Shown: positions 1 to 7,121, counted from the stretch's first letter. The stretch: DNA of 18,471 bases from QQUD01 sp039029915 (GCA_039029915.1 JBCCFD010000106.1:1-18471); one strand, 5' to 3'. The notes: a model not told the origin generated them from the letters alone. Numbers and translations: made by a program.

Positions 1-133
1 AGCGATTGACAGCCTGAGGTGATAAATATAATCAGAATGGGCCAAAAGAGATGCATTTTAATCATGTCAAAATTTTAAAAAGAACAGATTTAAGAGCAAC
101 AAGGCTTAATGGAGGGTTTATAAATTGGGGAAA

Positions 134-817
134 TTAAGAGAGAACGGCTTCGTGCTGCGACAAACTAACTTGCGCTATCGGATGCATTTTATAGATAGCA
201 ATCGAACCACCTTCATCAAAAACATAGCTTGGCACGGGATGGGATAGTAACCACATCGATAGTATTAGGTCGCCAAGGGAACCAGCTGTGTTAATAGCTA
301 GACCAAGAATAAGAATCGGAATTGTCAAAATATGGGCCTGGGTTAGCCAAATCAAACCGACTGTTGTGATGATCACAAATGGGGCCAAGCTGATCATCAC
401 AAATTGATTCTTTGGAAAATAAAGCGCACCCCCATCTGCATGAGCGTACATCAACTTATATCCGATTTTGGGCAGCTTTTTTGAGAAAGCCCAATAGCCT
501 AGAAAGTGGCACAGCTCATGAACAAACATGACGCCAACGAGTGTCATAAGGAAAAGGGGCAGGTCTATTAAATAAACAAATACTTGAATGGCGTATTGTG
601 GTTTGGTGGCAATGGCTAATCCTAAAAATACCCATCCAGCAATAATTAGAAGAAAAATACTCCCAACATTGACGACAAGATTGAATTTCCAGTTTGCCAT
701 GATGAAGCGATGATAGTAGGTTGCGTTTTCAGGAAGAATATTGGTGGGGGATAAACGGCCGTAATCATGTGGTGAATCAATTGCTGTTGCGTTATCTGCG
801 ATGAAATTTCTAGCCAT
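134..817 (-). CDS. Membrane zinc-metalloprotease-like protein (DUF3267/M50-like)
   Basis: This is a polytopic membrane protein of about 227 residues. Hydrophobic segments lie near residues 45-70, 78-100, 140-160 and 165-190. The zincin signature HELCH is at about residues 100-104, just after a membrane segment (FVHELCHFLGY). A second conserved-looking patch, NTAGSLGDLILS at about 176-187, supplies an aspartate that could be the third zinc ligand. This arrangement matches the DUF3267 putative zincin family, related in layout to site-2 proteases, but the substrate cannot be inferred. The longest frame begins with TTG at 826. I prefer ATG at 817, although neither start has a strong Shine-Dalgarno sequence. 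A TATAAT-like box on the minus strand lies 22 bases before the TTG. The gene stands alone, with no partner downstream in the window. The metalloprotease-fold call is fairly safe; real protease activity is inference. Confidence 0.8.
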   Translation of the reverse strand: MARNFIADNATAIDSPHDYGRLSPTNILPENATYYHRFIMANWKFNLVVNVGSIFLLIIAGWVFLGLAIATKPQYAIQVFVYLIDLPLFLMTLVGVMFVHELCHFLGYWAFSKKLPKIGYKLMYAHADGGALYFPKNQFVMISLAPFVIITTVGLIWLTQAHILTIPILILGLAINTAGSLGDLILSMWLLSHPVPSYVFDEGGSIAIYKMHPIAQVSLSQHEAVLS

Positions 818-826
818 TTTTGCCAA

Positions 827-1036
827 TATCCCAGTTAAAGTTTGAAATATTATAGCATACGGTAGTAATAGCGTTGAATTCTGGCCAAGGATAGGCTAAC
901 TTCGATAAAGATAAGTTAAAGCATGTCTTAAAAGTCCAAGTTTTTCGTTGAATAAAGTAAAAAGCTCTGTCATTTGAGTAGCAAAATTTTTTGGAAATTC
1001 GTCCAGTGATCTTGTTGCTTCAATCAAATAACCACT
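827..1036. other. Divergent intergenic region with a possible gene remnant
   Basis: This 210-base stretch separates two divergent genes. It should hold both promoters, but only a minus-strand TATAAT near 850 is visible. Between 896 and about 1036 the minus strand is open and reads like protein (for example GYLIEATRSLDEFPKNF and LFNEKLGLLRHALTYL). The frame continues into the neighbouring gene and has only a GTG start at 1129 with no clear ribosome site. It may be the tail of a decayed gene or chance; I could not assign it to a family. Confidence 0.3.
849..854 (-). promoter_or_regulatory. Possible -10 box for the metalloprotease-like gene
   Basis: Read on the minus strand this is TATAAT within GCTATAATATTTC, about 30 bases before the preferred ATG. 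No convincing -35 hexamer sits 16-18 bases upstream, so it is only a candidate. Confidence 0.3.
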
Positions 1037-1990
1037 ATGAATAAATATTTGAATGAAGGTGAATCCAATTCTTTCATGGACATCGTCCGAAAAAATAGAC
1101 GAAGACTGAAAGTTGAAAAGAACATTCACACGCTTGATCAGGATATCAAGATGCTGAAAAGGAAGGTCGAGCTTCTGGAATCCCAGTTAAAGTATGAACA
1201 ATTGGATATTGATCAATTGGAGAGGATGAGCATTGAAAATATATTTCGGTCAATTATTGGGACCTACGAGCGACGTTTAGAAAAAGAAAAACAAGAACTA
1301 CTTGATGTTCAGCTCAAATATCAACGTAGTAGGGTCAAGCTTGACTTACTTAATCAAGCGCATGATGGTCTTCGCCTAGAGTTGCTTGAATTAGCAAACA
1401 TTCAAGAAATTTATGATGCTGTGGTAAATGCTAAAGAAAACGAGCTTCAAAATTCTGGCAGTGATTTTGCAAAATTGCTGAATGATTTTAATGAACAGAT
1501 TGCTTCGCTAGAGTTAGATAATGAATCAATTGATGAAGCATTATTCGTAGGGTATGACGCTATACCAACAATTGATCAAATTTTACAGTCACTAAACTTG
1601 GCTAGTAAATATGATGATAGAGACAGAATTTTATTTGGTACCACTTATTATGACTCATACAAATATGCCCACTTAAATGATGCTCAAGGAAAAATGAATC
1701 AACTATCTTTGAAGTTGCACAAATACAAGAGCGAACTGGCTGATGTCACGGGCTTTACTGGCCCAATTTTTGATTTGACAAAAGTTGATATTTTCTTGGA
1801 TTTTCTTTTTGATACATATTTTGTGGATATCGCGATACAGAACAAGATTCATGGGTCAATACAGGCCGCTGACCAATTAAGAACACGAATTGAAAAATCT
1901 ATCAGGCGACTTGAGCAGCTGAAAATTGGAAATGAGGAAAAAATATTTAACCTTGCGGTCAAACGAACAAATTTATTAGAGAGTATTTGA
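1037..1990 (+). CDS. Coiled-coil protein of unknown function
   Basis: I do not recognise this 317-residue protein. It has no signal peptide, membrane segment or catalytic motif. It is rich in Lys, Glu, Leu, Asp, Gln and Asn and poor in Gly and Pro. Heptad-like coiled coil covers roughly residues 20-130 (for example IKMLKRKVELLESQLKYEQL), with more helix near 215-240 and 270-317. A middle part (about 170-215) looks more globular. ATG at 1037 has almost no Shine-Dalgarno sequence. ATG at 1076 (MDIVRKNRRR) is a plausible alternative start, since the 13 residues before it are unremarkable. Base composition is clearly more AT-rich than the neighbours, and the gene lacks the ACGGCCGT palindrome found in most genes here. 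Both suggest a later arrival. A strong hairpin terminator lies 46 bases past its stop. The gene call is good; the function is unknown. Confidence 0.85.
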   Translation: MNKYLNEGESNSFMDIVRKNRRRLKVEKNIHTLDQDIKMLKRKVELLESQLKYEQLDIDQLERMSIENIFRSIIGTYERRLEKEKQELLDVQLKYQRSRVKLDLLNQAHDGLRLELLELANIQEIYDAVVNAKENELQNSGSDFAKLLNDFNEQIASLELDNESIDEALFVGYDAIPTIDQILQSLNLASKYDDRDRILFGTTYYDSYKYAHLNDAQGKMNQLSLKLHKYKSELADVTGFTGPIFDLTKVDIFLDFLFDTYFVDIAIQNKIHGSIQAADQLRTRIEKSIRRLEQLKIGNEEKIFNLAVKRTNLLESI

Positions 1991-2036
1991 TTTTAATATG
2001 CTGGGTAAGCTTTACAAAATATGTGTTTTTCAAATA

Positions 2037-2073
2037 AAAAAAGCGATTCGCAAAACGTGCGAATCGCTTTTTT
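2037..2073. terminator. Bidirectional intrinsic terminator
   Basis: This is a perfect 16-bp stem (AAAAAAGCGATTCGCA with its complement) around a 5-base loop, AAACG. The stem carries A-runs on one side and T-runs on the other, so both strands give a GC-rich hairpin followed by U residues. It lies between two convergent genes, 46 bases after the plus-strand coiled-coil gene and 21 bases after the minus-strand terC-like gene, and can serve both. Confidence 0.9.
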
Positions 2074-2094
2074 AAGTTAATTCAAGTTGCTAAA

Positions 2095-2865
2095 TTAGTG
2101 ATTTTCGTTGACTGGATTATTGTGTAATTTAACAGGATCGTTATTTTTTCGTTTGAGCTGGAGCTGTAGAAGATCCACGATAACCGAAAATGCCATCGCA
2201 AAGTAAATGTAATTTTTGAGATGTAAATCTTTGGCCGCGTCGTGTGCCCAACCTTCGATAACGAGCATTGAGCCAATTAGGATTAAGAATGACAGCGCTA
2301 AAATCTTCATCGATGGATGTCGTTCAATAAAGTCGCTGACCTGCCCTGCAAAAACAATCATAAGCACGGCCGCGATTACAATTGCCGTAACCATAACGGG
2401 GAGTGAGTCAGAAATCCCAACGGCCGTTATCACTGAGTCTAATGAGAACACAACATCAATAATAAGTACCTGAACAATCATGTTTGCCAATGTCGACTTG
2501 CCCTCTTTAACCTCATGACCATGATCTTCAGCATCAAGCTTCTCATGGATTTCGTAGGTGCTCTTACCAATTAGGAATAGCCCCCCTAACAACAGAACGA
2601 TATCTTTACCGGTGAGGGCATTGCCGAAGAGGGTCATGACATCAGTGTTGTCAAGCTGTTGAACCCAAGTGATAGCAAACAGTAAAACGATACGACTAAT
2701 TACAGCTAAGCTTAGACCTAATTTACGACCAAAGTCCCGTTGCTCTTCAGGGACTTTACCCGCCAAAATTGAGATAAAGATCACATTGTCAATCCCTAGG
2801 ATAGTTTCTAAAAGTAATAATGTTAAAAATGCAATTAAATTCTGTGCTGTAAATAGTTCAGCCAT
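2095..2865 (-). CDS. TerC-family integral membrane protein
   Basis: This 256-residue polytopic membrane protein belongs to the TerC/Alx/YkoY family, members of which are linked to metal (notably manganese) export or metalation of secreted proteins, and to tellurite resistance. The two family signatures are present: ETILGIDN at residues 20-27 and IDVVFSLDS at 136-144. Their acidic residues lie within membrane helices and are thought to contact the ion. There are about seven hydrophobic segments, with a His/Asp/Glu-rich cytoplasmic loop at about 111-122 (DAEDHGHEVKEG) that could touch metal. The length is normal for the short TerC class. The start is supported by AGAGGAAA (minus strand of 2869-2876) ending three bases before the ATG. 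It is the last gene of a minus-strand group after ruvB and PPK2. No yybP-ykoY manganese riboswitch is evident in the 93-base leader. Substrate is not provable from sequence. Confidence 0.92.
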   Translation of the reverse strand: MAELFTAQNLIAFLTLLLLETILGIDNVIFISILAGKVPEEQRDFGRKLGLSLAVISRIVLLFAITWVQQLDNTDVMTLFGNALTGKDIVLLLGGLFLIGKSTYEIHEKLDAEDHGHEVKEGKSTLANMIVQVLIIDVVFSLDSVITAVGISDSLPVMVTAIVIAAVLMIVFAGQVSDFIERHPSMKILALSFLILIGSMLVIEGWAHDAAKDLHLKNYIYFAMAFSVIVDLLQLQLKRKNNDPVKLHNNPVNENH

Positions 2866-2923
2866 TTGTTTCCTCTTTGCTCAAATTTTAAGTTGAAAAA
2901 TTAATGGAAGTTAAATAAATCAC

Positions 2924-2955
2924 CCTATATTGCCACTTCCAACAGTAGTTGTCAA
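2924..2955 (-). promoter_or_regulatory. Candidate promoter for the terC-like gene
   Basis: On the minus strand a perfect -35 hexamer TTGACA (2955-2950) is followed by TATAGG (2929-2924) at a 20-base spacing, or by AATATA at 18 bases. The -35 lies just upstream of the PPK2 stop codon, so the terC-like gene may have its own promoter in addition to read-through. The -10 match is only moderate. Confidence 0.35.
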
Positions 2956-2958
2956 AAA

Positions 2959-3762
2959 CTATTCAACAACAATCCCCTCAATATCATCCTCGGGTGGGGG
3001 ATACTGAGGCGCCATTTCGTTTAACGTATTTAATATAACGTTCATGATAGCCCAATTACGATACCATTTTTGATTAGCTGGGATGGCATACCAAGGAGCA
3101 TATTCAGTTGAGCATTGCTGCATCATCTCCTCATAGGCGGCCATATAATCATCCCAAAACGTCCGCTTGCGTAAATCATCTACCGAAAATTTCCAATTTT
3201 TTTCGGGAACATCTAAGCGATCTTGGAATCGTTCTTTTTGTTCATCTTTTGAAATGTGTAAGAAGAATTTTAGAATTCGCGTGCCGTTATCGTGTAATAG
3301 CTTTTCAAATTGGTTGATTTGTTCATACCTTGGTCGCCAAACTGATTCTGGAACATAATTGTGGACTCGCACCACAAGAACATCCTCGTAATGGGACCGA
3401 TTAAAGACGTTAATCATGCCAGTGGCTGGCGTTTTTTTATGAATGCGCCACAAAAAGTCATGCGCTAGCTCCTCTTTGCTAGGCACTTTGAAGGAGTTAA
3501 CGACCACCCCCTGTGGATTTACGCCAGAGAAAACTTTGCGAATTGTGCCATCTTTTCCACCTGCATCCATTGCCTGAAACACAATGAGTAATTTTTGTTT
3601 TCCCTCAGCATATAGACGCCTTTGAAGTTCGGCAAGCTGTTTACGGCCGTTTTTAAACGCTTTTTCAGCCTGTTCACGGTCAGGAAAAAGCAGCTTGCCG
3701 TCGGTAGGTAAATCTTGGATAGTAAATGTAGAATTAGGTAAAATTTTGTGGGTATCTGACAT
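2959..3762 (-). CDS. Polyphosphate kinase 2 family protein, class III-like
   Basis: This 267-residue cytoplasmic enzyme belongs to the PPK2 family, which moves phosphate between polyphosphate and nucleotides. Class III members phosphorylate both AMP and ADP, so making ATP from AMP and polyphosphate is a likely role. The Walker A-like loop is AMDAGGKDG (residues 64-72), the Walker B-like motif is INVFNRSHYED (117-127), and the lid region FLHISKDEQKERF spans about 167-179. SGVNPQGVVVNSFKVPS and HDFLWRIHKKTP are typical of the class III branch (polyphosphate:nucleotide phosphotransferase). The length is normal for a one-domain PPK2. The ATG is preceded by GGAAAA about nine bases upstream. It starts 17 bases after the ruvB stop on the same strand, so co-transcription with ruvB is likely. 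The family call is secure; the class and preferred direction are inferred. Confidence 0.93.
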   Translation of the reverse strand: MSDTHKILPNSTFTIQDLPTDGKLLFPDREQAEKAFKNGRKQLAELQRRLYAEGKQKLLIVFQAMDAGGKDGTIRKVFSGVNPQGVVVNSFKVPSKEELAHDFLWRIHKKTPATGMINVFNRSHYEDVLVVRVHNYVPESVWRPRYEQINQFEKLLHDNGTRILKFFLHISKDEQKERFQDRLDVPEKNWKFSVDDLRKRTFWDDYMAAYEEMMQQCSTEYAPWYAIPANQKWYRNWAIMNVILNTLNEMAPQYPPPEDDIEGIVVE

Positions 3763-3779
3763 AGCTTTTTTCCAATAAG

Positions 3780-4829
3780 TTATTCAAATAAACTGGGCTG
3801 GTTGGGTTTATCTGGTGGATCTTCCGGTGGGGTCAATCCGAGGTGACGATAGGCGTGCGGGGTGGCAACTCGTCCTCGCGCAGTTCGAGCCAAAAAACCT
3901 AGTTGAAGCAGATAGGGCTCAACCACATCCATAATGGTGTCTGATTCTTCGCTGATAGACGCTCCAATGGTGTCAAGACCGACAGGGCCGCCGCTAAATT
4001 TTTCAATAATGGTAGATAGAACGCGACGATCTAGGTCATCTAAGCCTAGTGCATCAATCTCCAAAAGATTCAGGGCGGATACGGCCGTTTCCTCATTGAT
4101 CTCTCCACCAGCCCGTACCTGGGCATAATCACGCACGCGCCGTAAAAGCCGAAGCGATACGCGAGGTGTGCCCCTAGCACGTCGGGCAATTTCAGACGCG
4201 CCTTGAGGGGTAATTGGGGTGCTTAAAATGCCAGCCCCCCGCGTCACGATCGATTCCATCGCCGCTTGTTCATAAAAATCCATGCGGTAAAGGGCGCCAA
4301 ATCTGGCTCGTAAAGGAGCCGTAAGCAAAGCTAGTCGGGTGGTTGCCCCAATTACTGTAAATTTGGGCAACTTTAGGCGAACATTTTTGGCACCGGGACC
4401 TTTACCCACCACAATATCTAAGACAAAATCTTCCATTGCGGGATACAAAATTTCTTCAACGGCTCGACCCAATCGGTGGACTTCATCAATAAACAAGATG
4501 TCACCCGCTCGCAGGTTTGTCAAAATGGCCGCCAGATCCCCAGCTCGTTCTATGGCTGGTCCAGCCGTTATGCGGATGTTGACATCCATTTCTCTGGCAA
4601 CAACATGGGCAAGCGTCGTTTTGCCAAGACCGGGTGGGCCGTGAAACAAAATGTGATCCAATGGCTCTCCGCGACCCTTGGCCGCTTCTAGCAAAATGGA
4701 GAGATTTTCTTTTAGTTTTTCCTGACCGGTAAATTCACTGAGACGTTGCGGTCTTAACACTTGGTCAAGTTTTTTGTCTTCAGGTTTTTGATTGCCGGAA
4801 ATTTGTCTGTCGCTATTCTGATCGTTCAT
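3780..4829 (-). CDS. ruvB: Holliday junction branch-migration ATPase RuvB
   Basis: RuvB is the AAA+ motor that, with RuvA, drives branch migration of Holliday junctions during recombination and repair of stalled forks. In this 349-residue protein the entry LRPQRLSEFTGQ (25-36) is typical. Walker A is GPPGLGKT (64-71), Walker B ILFIDEVH (111-118), and sensor 1 with the following loop is TVIGATTR (158-165). The arginine-finger segment LRARFG is at 173-178, sensor 2 RGTPR at 219-223, and the C-terminal winged-helix part, with GPVGLDTIGASISEE and GFLARTARGRVATPHAYRHL, follows. One oddity: after RGTPR the usual IAN triplet reads VSL. ATG at 4829 has no clear Shine-Dalgarno sequence. No ruvA or ruvC is adjacent. 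A minus-strand TATAAT at 4869-4864 is a likely promoter element. Confidence 0.97.
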   Translation of the reverse strand: MNDQNSDRQISGNQKPEDKKLDQVLRPQRLSEFTGQEKLKENLSILLEAAKGRGEPLDHILFHGPPGLGKTTLAHVVAREMDVNIRITAGPAIERAGDLAAILTNLRAGDILFIDEVHRLGRAVEEILYPAMEDFVLDIVVGKGPGAKNVRLKLPKFTVIGATTRLALLTAPLRARFGALYRMDFYEQAAMESIVTRGAGILSTPITPQGASEIARRARGTPRVSLRLLRRVRDYAQVRAGGEINEETAVSALNLLEIDALGLDDLDRRVLSTIIEKFSGGPVGLDTIGASISEESDTIMDVVEPYLLQLGFLARTARGRVATPHAYRHLGLTPPEDPPDKPNQPSLFE

Positions 4830-4863
4830 ATATCGTTGGTTGCATTCATCAACTATGCGTGAG

Positions 4864-4869
4864 ATTATA
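4864..4869 (-). promoter_or_regulatory. Probable -10 box of ruvB
   Basis: The minus strand reads TATAAT, 35 bases upstream of the ruvB ATG. A matching -35 is weak: TTGTGA lies at a 14-base spacing, and T-rich sequence lies at 17. The box is 14 bases from the neighbouring 19-nt palindrome, which would overlap the -35 region. Confidence 0.45.
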
Positions 4870-4883
4870 CGATCACAATTTCA

Positions 4884-4902
4884 TCACAAAAAGTTTTTGT
4901 GA
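4884..4902. promoter_or_regulatory. 19-nt perfect palindrome between ruvB and upp
   Basis: TCACAAAAAGTTTTTGTGA is an exact inverted repeat (9-bp arms, one central base) in the divergent ruvB/upp region. A further TCACA lies just upstream at about 4873, giving spaced ATCACA repeats. It sits at the -35 position relative to the ruvB -10 box, as an operator would. It could instead form a hairpin in the upp leader, but it lacks a U-tract on the plus strand, so it is not a terminator. Confidence 0.5.
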
Positions 4903-4938
4903 AAAACGGTAGGAAAGAGAGAGTAGAGAAAGACGTAA

Positions 4939-5559
4939 ATGGTTATCGAATCCCAACACCCACTGATCAAAGATAAATTAACTGCCCTGCGCGATGTTGC
5001 GTCAGCCCCCCCTAAATTCCGAGCATTGGTGAATGATTTATCGACTTTGCTTTGTTATGAAGCCACCCATGATTTGGTAGATCAAGATTATTCAGTTGAA
5101 ACGCCAATGGGAACGGCCGTTGGCAAAAAGATCGCTCAAAAAATTGGATTAATACCGATTTTACGAGCAGGTTTAGGTATGGTAGACAGCATGCTAACCC
5201 TAATTCCCGAAGCCCAAGTGTGGCATATTGGCATGTATCGGAATGAAGAGACTTTAGAGCCAGTTTGGTACTATAACAAGTTACCTGATCAACCAACTGT
5301 TGATATTTGCTTTGTGATGGACCCGATGCTGGCGACTGGAGGATCTGCTGTTGCAACTGTGGATTTGATAAAAAAGTGGGGCGTCCAAACCGTGAAGTTT
5401 GTTGGGCTTCTGGCTGCCCCTGAAGGCATCAAAGCCCTCCAAGATGCGCATCCTGATGTGGATATTCACATTGCGCACATTGATTCTCATTTAAACGATA
5501 TTGGCTATATCGTGCCTGGATTGGGGGATGCTGGCGATCGGCAGTTTAGCACCACGTAA
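4939..5559 (+). CDS. upp: Uracil phosphoribosyltransferase
   Basis: This 206-residue cytoplasmic enzyme makes UMP from uracil and PRPP in pyrimidine salvage. The PRPP-binding loop is DPMLATGGSA (residues 128-137), the uracil-binding signature near the C-terminus is GYIVPGLGDAGDR (189-201), and the substrate loop IPILRAGLGMVD spans 72-83. The length is the family norm. The ATG follows a purine-rich leader (GAGAAAGACGTAA). The gene opens a plus-strand pair, with the WecA/MraY-like transferase 30 bases downstream, and diverges from ruvB. Identification is confident. Confidence 0.97.
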   Translation: MVIESQHPLIKDKLTALRDVASAPPKFRALVNDLSTLLCYEATHDLVDQDYSVETPMGTAVGKKIAQKIGLIPILRAGLGMVDSMLTLIPEAQVWHIGMYRNEETLEPVWYYNKLPDQPTVDICFVMDPMLATGGSAVATVDLIKKWGVQTVKFVGLLAAPEGIKALQDAHPDVDIHIAHIDSHLNDIGYIVPGLGDAGDRQFSTT

Positions 5560-5589
5560 TGTAATTGGGCCTTTTCTAAGTTCACTACT

Positions 5590-6657
5590 ATGAACTATCT
5601 ATTGATTTTTGGCGCCGCATTTTTCGCTGTGATTTTATCTGTGCCCTTTGGGCAGTGGCTTTCGGTACGTTTTGGCATTTTAGCGAAGCCCGGCGGGCGG
5701 CGAAAACATGAAGGGTTGATTCCCAAATTAGGCGGATTGCCCCTGATTTTTGGCTTAGCTGTTGCTTGGGGACTCATTTTATGGCGATTCCCAATTAATG
5801 CGATTGAGCAAAAATTGGTTACGGGCATCATGATGGGGACGGTTGTCATTGTGCTAGGGGGGCTTCTGGACGATCGGTATGATTTGCCTCCTTTGTTTCA
5901 AACGGCCGTTCACCTTTCTGCAACGCTTATTGCAATTCGCTTTGATGTGTTTATTGAGGTTTTTACGACGCCTGCATTTTTACTGCCCATGTGGGAAACG
6001 GCTCCATTTTCAGCTTTGGTTGATTTGCAGGGTGCTCAGGTTTGGATGATACGGCCGTTAGCCATTGCCTTTACCTTCTTTTGGATACTGGGCATGATAA
6101 ATGCGGTTAATTGGCTAGACGGCCTTGACGGTCTGGCTTCTGGTGTTGGTTTGATTGCGGCACTGGTTTTTGCTTGGCACAGTTACTCTTGGCAAAATTT
6201 TTCCATTGCGGCGTTTCCGCTAGCATTGGCAGCGGGTCTGTTAGGGTTTTTAATCTTTAATTTCGCCCCAGCAAAAGTCTATTTGGGGTCGGCTGGCGCA
6301 TTTTTGTTAGGATATCAGCTGGCGACATTATCAATTGTGTCTCCCGCAAAAATTATGACGGCCCTGCTTGTATTGGCCCTGCCTATTTTAGACGTGGCGT
6401 GGCGTATTTTTGATCGCGCTCGAAACGGCCGTAATCTTTTTGAAGGAGACCGTGGGCATTTGCATTATTTACTTGTTGATAATGGGCTGCCGGTTCGACC
6501 GATTGTGATTGGGTACTACCTATGCACAATTATTTTTGGGATCGTGGTGCTTTGGCTGCCAACCCCTGAACTGAAAATTTCGATCCTAATCGTGTTAGGA
6601 ACGGCCGTTATTGTTATTTTACGCTGGTTATCAACTCGTCAAAATCAAATTGCATAA
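5590..6657 (+). CDS. WecA/TagO/MraY-family undecaprenyl-phosphate sugar-phosphate transferase, with altered metal-site residue
   Basis: This 355-residue multi-membrane protein of the polyprenyl-phosphate N-acetylhexosamine-1-phosphate transferase family probably starts a lipid-linked cell-surface glycan at the inner face of the membrane. The family motifs appear in order: RRKHEGLIPKLGG (37-49), LLDDRYDLPP with the Asp pair 94-95 (92-101), NWLDGLDGL (174-182), KVYLGSAGAFLLG (229-241) and GDRGHLHYLL (286-295). The fourth motif normally reads GD-x-G-S; here the Asp is Ser234 (codon TCG) and the last Ser is Ala. In MraY this Asp contacts Mg2+, so activity or metal use may differ. About ten hydrophobic segments are visible. 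There is no strong Shine-Dalgarno sequence before the ATG, 30 bases after upp, so translation may depend on the upstream gene. The WecA-like subclass is preferred over true MraY because of the overall motif style. Confidence 0.9.
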   Translation: MNYLLIFGAAFFAVILSVPFGQWLSVRFGILAKPGGRRKHEGLIPKLGGLPLIFGLAVAWGLILWRFPINAIEQKLVTGIMMGTVVIVLGGLLDDRYDLPPLFQTAVHLSATLIAIRFDVFIEVFTTPAFLLPMWETAPFSALVDLQGAQVWMIRPLAIAFTFFWILGMINAVNWLDGLDGLASGVGLIAALVFAWHSYSWQNFSIAAFPLALAAGLLGFLIFNFAPAKVYLGSAGAFLLGYQLATLSIVSPAKIMTALLVLALPILDVAWRIFDRARNGRNLFEGDRGHLHYLLVDNGLPVRPIVIGYYLCTIIFGIVVLWLPTPELKISILIVLGTAVIVILRWLSTRQNQIA

Positions 6658-6680
6658 AGAAAAGCAAATTAGAAGATACA

Positions 6681-6700
6681 AATGTAAAGAGATTTACATT
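6681..6700. promoter_or_regulatory. Perfect 8-bp inverted repeat
   Basis: AATGTAAA and TTTACATT are exact inverted copies separated by GAGA. The repeat lies 24 bases past the transferase stop and 82 bases before the next small gene. It has no U-tract, so it does not look like an intrinsic terminator. An operator for the small gene or an mRNA hairpin is possible. Confidence 0.4.
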
Positions 6701-6782
6701 GGCTTAGAATCGGCTGTAACATAAAATTTAAGCCATTTCCATTACTATCGTACTAGGAAAATAAAAAGCTTAGGAAACCGAG

Positions 6783-6968
6783 ATGAAACGAGTATTACCC
6801 TCATTTAGATATTTATTGTTAGACGATTCTACATCACCAAATCTGGTATTGGTATCCCGCCAAATTGATGGTTTAAGAGAAGTGCTGCGCCGTATGAAAG
6901 CATCACAATCTGAATCAATCGATTCAATTATCACCAACAAACTTAATCAACATAGTCGCGATAATTAA
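6783..6968 (+). CDS. Small protein of unknown function
   Basis: I do not recognise this 61-residue protein. It opens MKRVLPSFRYLLLDD, has a helical middle (RQIDGLREVLRRMKAS) and a polar, Ser/Asn-rich tail, and has no membrane segment or Cys pair. Support for its being a gene comes from AGGAAA, centred about nine bases before the ATG, and from its position between the preceding operon and a plus-strand terminator at 7122-7148. It could be a short regulatory or adaptor protein. The call as a gene is moderate; no function is proposed. Confidence 0.55.
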   Translation: MKRVLPSFRYLLLDDSTSPNLVLVSRQIDGLREVLRRMKASQSESIDSIITNKLNQHSRDN

Positions 6969-7121
6969 TCAACAAGCCTAACAAAACAAATAATTTTGTT
7001 TAAATTTTATTGTGCATTGTAAATCACAAAGGTGTCGTTGGGACATACACCAATTATTCATATGATTTACACAGAGTTTAACGGCCTTTGGGTCGTTGTC
7101 GAACTAATTTAGTTAATGACC
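6969..7121 (+). other. AT-rich non-coding stretch ahead of a terminator
   Basis: No gene is seen here. The stretch contains a 13-nt exact palindrome, AACTAATTTAGTT (7102-7114), and near 7032-7053 a short pairing GGTGT/ACACC. With the terminator just downstream, the region is either the 3' untranslated part of the small-gene mRNA or a small RNA. I cannot tell which. Confidence 0.3.

Noticed and set aside
1..133. Gene or terminator at the left edge
   Set aside because: The AT-rich 133 bases show no frame with a usable start and no hairpin with a U-tract.
2866..2958. Possible manganese (yybP-ykoY) riboswitch before the TerC-like gene
   Set aside because: The leader is only 93 bases and AT-rich, and shows none of the GC-rich paired helices or conserved loop sequences expected of that class.
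4339..4644. 101-codon plus-strand open frame opposite ruvB
   Set aside because: It lies fully antisense to ruvB, whose motifs are intact. Its Arg/Pro/Ser-rich product is what a shadow frame gives.
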